From the NCBI GenBank assembly GCA_012295275.1, contig CM022666.1:7679765-7690764 (forward strand): a DNA stretch of 11,000 nt. The letters run 5' to 3'. This DNA is from Chrysomallon squamiferum (Eukaryota > Mollusca > Gastropoda > Neomphalida > Peltospiridae). A program made the position numbers and the translations under genes. How positions within the stretch are numbered: the first letter of the stretch is position 1; every line of letters starts with the position of its first letter. The notes under the pieces are model-generated. The model was given only the letters and a program-made list of their open reading frames with translations. It ran no database searches and was not told the origin of the DNA. Below are positions 7,381 to 11,000 of the stretch, piece after piece.

Positions 7381-7590
7381 TCAAGCTGGCCTTGACTTGG
7401 ATGTTATTTCAGGTAACATGTATTAAGTAATGGCGAGGACGTGTTATTGAATTGCAGACATTCAGTCATTTTGTTGCTGTTGGCAGAAAAGTCATGAACT
7501 GCAGACACAGAGAGTGTTAAAAATAGCAATAACTCTGTCAGAGACTAAATGTGACAAACACTGGCCTTGTTTCAGTGAGACGGTATTATC
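7381..7590. other. Short unique island between repeat blocks
   Basis: About 210 bp of normal complexity. CTGGCCTTG occurs at 7386-7394 and 7561-7569, each followed within about 20 bp by TTTCAG, and a TGCAGACA motif occurs at about 7453 and 7500. TTTCAG followed by GT or TG resembles splice junction signals, but no open frame supports an exon. These pairs could be chance. Confidence 0.4.
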
Positions 7591-7591
7591 T

Positions 7592-7680
7592 GAATGAATG
7601 AATCAATCAGTGAATGAATAAATAAAAAAATAAATAAACAAATGAATAAATAAATAAATAAACAAATGAATATATAATAG
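7592..7680. repeat. GAAT/AAAT tetranucleotide repeats
   Basis: TGAA units change to AAAT units and back, with some AAAC. The pattern continues to about 7675 and then gives way to AT-rich DNA. Confidence 0.9.
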
Positions 7681-7740
7681 ATACTGTTGTGTATGATAAA
7701 ACAACGTAAATATGTATGTATATTTTTTCATACAAAACAA

Positions 7741-8190
<450 letters not shown>

Positions 8191-8754
8191 GATACAGAAA
8201 AATTCGGAAAGGAAAAACGTAGACAGGATACGTACAAACACGGAACACACGAATGACATGTGGATGGATGGATCTATTCAGTGTCTAAAAGGTCAGAGTG
8301 ACATTACTCATTACCAACATCAATATCCATACATCATAAAATACAAAGTGTTTGGGTTATTGAACTTTTCTCTATTTATGTAAAAAGAAATTTAACCTTC
8401 AAAATTTACAAAAAAAAAAAAAATTAAAAAGAAGAAAAATAATGTCGAACATTTTAAAGCAAATCCTAGTTACACTGACAGATTTGTTAGTTTGGCGGAA
8501 TTTTTACGACTTGTCGTTTTGTAAATTAAAAAATGAAAAAAAAAAAAGAATGATGATGATGATGATAATGATTTGAAGCAATTTTTGCAGGAAATAAGTG
8601 CACGTATGAAAAACCTTATTGATTACTTTTCTTTACATGCTGTTGAGGACAGAACAAGATGATTTCTAAATACGTAATCATTCATAATAAAACATCTACG
8701 CTGTTTCAAAAAGCTTTATTTCATTAGTTACTTACTTATTTATAGATTTGCATA
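8191..8754. other. AT-rich spacer with short A-tracts
   Basis: Contains a GGAT run at 8260-8272, A-rich tracts at about 8409-8422 and 8536-8549, and ATG/GAT units at about 8550-8567. No gene is visible. Confidence 0.6.
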
Positions 8755-8755
8755 T

Positions 8756-8813
<58 letters not shown>

Positions 8814-8821
8814 TTCATTTT

Positions 8822-8864
<43 letters not shown>

Positions 8865-8905
8865 TTTGTTTGTTTGTTTATTTATTTATTATTATTATTA
8901 TTATT
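8755..8905. repeat. (ATT), (ATTT)n and GTTT array
   Basis: ATT/ATC lead-in (8755-8785), about 110 bp of ATTT tetranucleotides with a few GTTT units near 8866-8879, then ATT to about 8905. If transcribed on the + strand it would contain many AUUUA pentamers, the core of AU-rich decay elements; transcription is unknown. Confidence 0.95.
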
Positions 8906-9083
8906 ACTGGATATCTTTGCTTCGTTCAGTATTTGTCTATCGAGACATTTCAGTATCATATACTTACATTACTTTAACCCCTTTGCATAAAAATATCGGC
9001 TGCAACAGAAACTGTAAAATTATCAAATAAAATATAAATAAGTCACAACTTCTTCGTTTCACTTACAGAATGACGTATTGCAT

Positions 9084-9100
9084 TTTTTTTTTTTTTTTTT
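9084..9100. repeat. Poly-T run
   Basis: A T run of about 17 bases in otherwise ordinary sequence. It could be the tail of a retroposed copy in minus orientation, but the adjacent DNA shows no SINE promoter boxes. Confidence 0.8.
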
Positions 9101-9129
9101 TGACCGTATGTTTTGGTGTTTTGTGACAA

Positions 9130-9300
9130 TTATACAGCTTTCGTACAAATTGACGTCCTCGTGACAATATCGTGTGCAAAATCGGACATGTTGGACCGGA
9201 GGCTGGTGACGTCTGTCACGACGGAGCCTGCATCGAATGCTGATGTTGTACGCCAACGGAACATTTGATTTTGATGTCGTATGCTGAGCACGATGTGTTT
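9130..9300. promoter_or_regulatory. GC-richer island with paired TGACGTC sites
   Basis: TGACGTC occurs at 9151-9157 and 9207-9213, and TCGTGAC (9159-9165) is the reverse complement of GTCACGA (9215-9221). GTGAC/GTCAC (9206-9210 and 9215-9219) forms a small palindrome. CREB/ATF-type factors bind TGACGT. A 65-residue - strand frame (9059-9256) crosses it but includes a poly-Lys stretch made by the poly-T run and shows no known motif. A regulatory role is inferred. Confidence 0.3.
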
Positions 9301-9401
9301 GGATTCACAGTTAATTTATTTTCTTCTATCTACGTCAGAATTAATTATAATAATCAAACAGGAGTTTAGTCAATTTTCTTTTTCTCATTTTTTATCTTGT
9401 T

Positions 9402-9770
<369 letters not shown>

Positions 9771-9776
9771 GATTCT

Positions 9777-9856
9777 AGGACAACTTGCCCCCGGAGAAGT
9801 GCCCACCCGGAGAAGTGCCCCCCAGGATAATTTCCCTCTGGACAACTGCTCCCTCA
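9777..9856 (+). repeat. Left terminal tandem units of about 15-17 bp (GGACAA-type)
   Basis: Five units begin GGACAACTTG (9778), GGAGAAGTGC (9793), GGAGAAGTGC (9809), GGATAATTTC (9825) and GGACAACTGC (9840). Each ends in a C-rich run. They are GC-rich in AT-rich surroundings. The matching right-end units lie inverted at about 10525-10555. Confidence 0.85.
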
Positions 9857-10273
9857 TCTGTTCTTCCAATAATGATTTTCAAGCCTAATGACATACATGT
9901 ATAAGGACACATTTTTTAAACTTCAAAACTAATAGACCACATATAAAATTAAAATTCAGAGTAGTCTGTGCATAGTTTTCTAGTAAAGCTTTGTATAGCG
10001 ACAGTTCATTCACTAATACAGCTCAACAATAACCATGTAACGAACTGCCAAACTAAAGAGTTGAATTTGGCGCCAGATGCATTGGCTCAAATGAAAGAAG
10101 CATCCAGTCACAGCACAGTTTAGCTTTACAGACATGTTGTCTTCTACCTTCACACTCTGAATCAACGAACTTCATCTTATAGAATATAATACTTTTGCTA
10201 CAAGGCTTGACCTAATATGCTGTTTTATAGATCACTTGCCAAATCAAAGGAAACTTTAGCATTTAATCAGCCT

Positions 10274-10479
10274 GAATTAGTAATTAGCTGACTCTCGTTA
10301 GCTTTGATGTTGGATGATATTTTATAAGATGTTTTAGCAGATTAAAGTAATCCAAATGCCTTTACTCAAGTTTAATTAGTAATTAACTGACTCTAGTTAA
10401 CTTTGACTAATTTACTGGAATTAGTAATCCAAATTCCTTTAATCAAGTTTAATGTAACACACTTTGACTAATTTGTTGG
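10274..10479 (+). repeat. Diverged internal repeats of two alternating modules
   Basis: Module A (AATTAGTAATTA...CTTTGA...TGG) occurs at 10274-10313, about 10373-10418, and partially at about 10460-10479. Module B (GTAATCCAAAT..CCTTTA..CAAGTTTAAT) occurs at 10347-10376 and 10424-10453. The order is A-B-A-B-A, with uneven spacing (99 and 61 bp for A, 77 bp for B). They lie just inside the right inverted end of the mobile element. Confidence 0.75.
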
Positions 10480-10639
10480 AATGTTGCTTGAAAATCATTC
10501 TGAATGGTATATTTGAAGAAAAATTGGGGGTAGTTGTCCGGGGGGCAATTGTCCTGATACCAATCCATCCTTCTCTCTATTTTAGTTTTTTCTTACTTGC
10601 TTTCTTTTTTTCTCTCCCTTTGCGAATTACAGTTATTAT

Positions 10640-10782
10640 ATACAGATACCTGAACATACACGCACATTCACACAGACATGTATATCCTTATACACACGCA
10701 CACACACATACATCTTACACACAATATAAAATCCAAACTACATACACACACACATATACATACGTATATTATACATACGTAC

Positions 10783-10813
<31 letters not shown>

Positions 10814-10885
10814 CTCACAAAAACCCAAGTACACACACAAACACATAAATACACACACAGACATACAAGCAATAAACACACACTA
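10640..10885. repeat. CA/ACAT/AT composite microsatellite
   Basis: (CA)n-like units (10656-10675, 10693-10730, 10741-10760), ACGT/ATAC units, an (AT)n run (about 10783-10804), then ACAC/ACAT units to 10885. The + frame starting at 10464 is open mainly because of this repeat. 10886-11000 is ordinary sequence with no recognisable feature. Confidence 0.93.
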
Positions 10886-11000
10886 AACACGTTCTTCTAC
10901 AATGAAAACTGTGCTTCAGTGGCCAACAGCTGTGAGAAATTCCTTTTGTATTCACCTACATGTGTCAATCTAAAGTCTACCAAAATGTCGACGAACGATT

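Larger units (their letters stand above)
9777..10555. mobile_element. Non-autonomous DNA element (MITE/foldback type) with tandem-repeat-bearing inverted ends
   Basis: The left end starts AGGACAACTTGCCCCCGG (9777). The right end, read in reverse complement from 10555, starts AGGACAATTGCCCCCCGG. Inside both ends the same AATGATTTTCAAGC lies at 9871-9884 and, inverted, at 10486-10499, each after a TCTTC-containing segment. The arms are therefore homologous for about 70-110 bp. The left arm carries five diverged GGACAA-N-TGCCCCC units, the right arm two. The interior (9885-10485) has no long open frame, so no transposase. The left end directly abuts the TCTA/TCTG island, suggesting insertion beside it. 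Superfamily and target-site duplication cannot be fixed from this copy. Confidence 0.7.

Noticed and set aside
9059-9256. 65-residue Cys/Arg-containing - strand frame
   Set aside because: Its Lys run is the poly-T tract read backwards and the Cys spacing fits no zinc-binding motif.
10464-10886. 140-residue + frame
   Set aside because: It begins inside the mobile element, crosses its end, and is kept open by CA/AT microsatellite. No domain.

Overview
The window looks like non-coding eukaryotic nuclear DNA, most likely from an invertebrate animal. Its AT-rich background and its very dense, long compound microsatellites (ATT/ATC/AAC/ACT trinucleotides, TATC/GATA, CAGA/TCTG, GA/TC dinucleotides, ATTT tetranucleotides, poly-T) resemble cephalopod genomes such as octopus. 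That placement rests on texture only, because no diagnostic gene is present. I support no protein-coding gene, tRNA, rRNA, CRISPR array or bacterial-type operon. Nearly all open frames are translations of simple repeats (runs of Asn, Ile, Tyr, Leu-Ser and so on).

Layout. 1-480 holds ATGT-rich DNA and a CpG-rich 20-bp minisatellite (331-395) with Z-DNA-like alternation. 481-740 holds an (AT)n hairpin, then a compact island with repeated AACCGG motifs, one in a 17-bp phase. 745-1355 is pyrimidine- and trinucleotide-rich. 1430-2130 is an ordinary-complexity island with two CGCG palindromes. 2137-2960 is microsatellite-rich and also holds a hammerhead-like fragment and a perfect 12-bp hairpin. 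2960-3660 is AT-rich single-copy-like DNA. 3690-3990 is compound trinucleotide repeat. 4030-4500 is the most promoter-like stretch: a palindromic CRE, a CRE half-site, a TATA-like box, a perfect RFX X-box overlapping an ACGTCA site, and TTTCGGAA repeats. 4580-5060 is repeat-rich. 5160-6240 is an island with five ACGTCA sites, interrupted by a trinucleotide block (5585-5755). 6260-7375 is a long chain of TTC, T-rich, AAT, ACT, ATC and ATT arrays. 7381-7590 is a short unique island. 7592-8190 and 9405-9770 are two composite microsatellite islands built alike in opposite orientation, separated by further AT-rich DNA, an (ATTT)n array and an ordinary island (9130-9300).

At 9777-10555 lies the clearest mobile-element candidate: a roughly 780-bp element with long imperfect terminal inverted repeats made of short GGACAA-N-TGCCCCC units and no transposase, so a MITE or foldback-type non-autonomous DNA element. 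The remainder (10620-10885) is CA/AT microsatellite.

No genes work together here. The biology worth following up is the non-autonomous element, the transcription-factor-site clusters in the non-repetitive islands, and the simple-repeat architecture.
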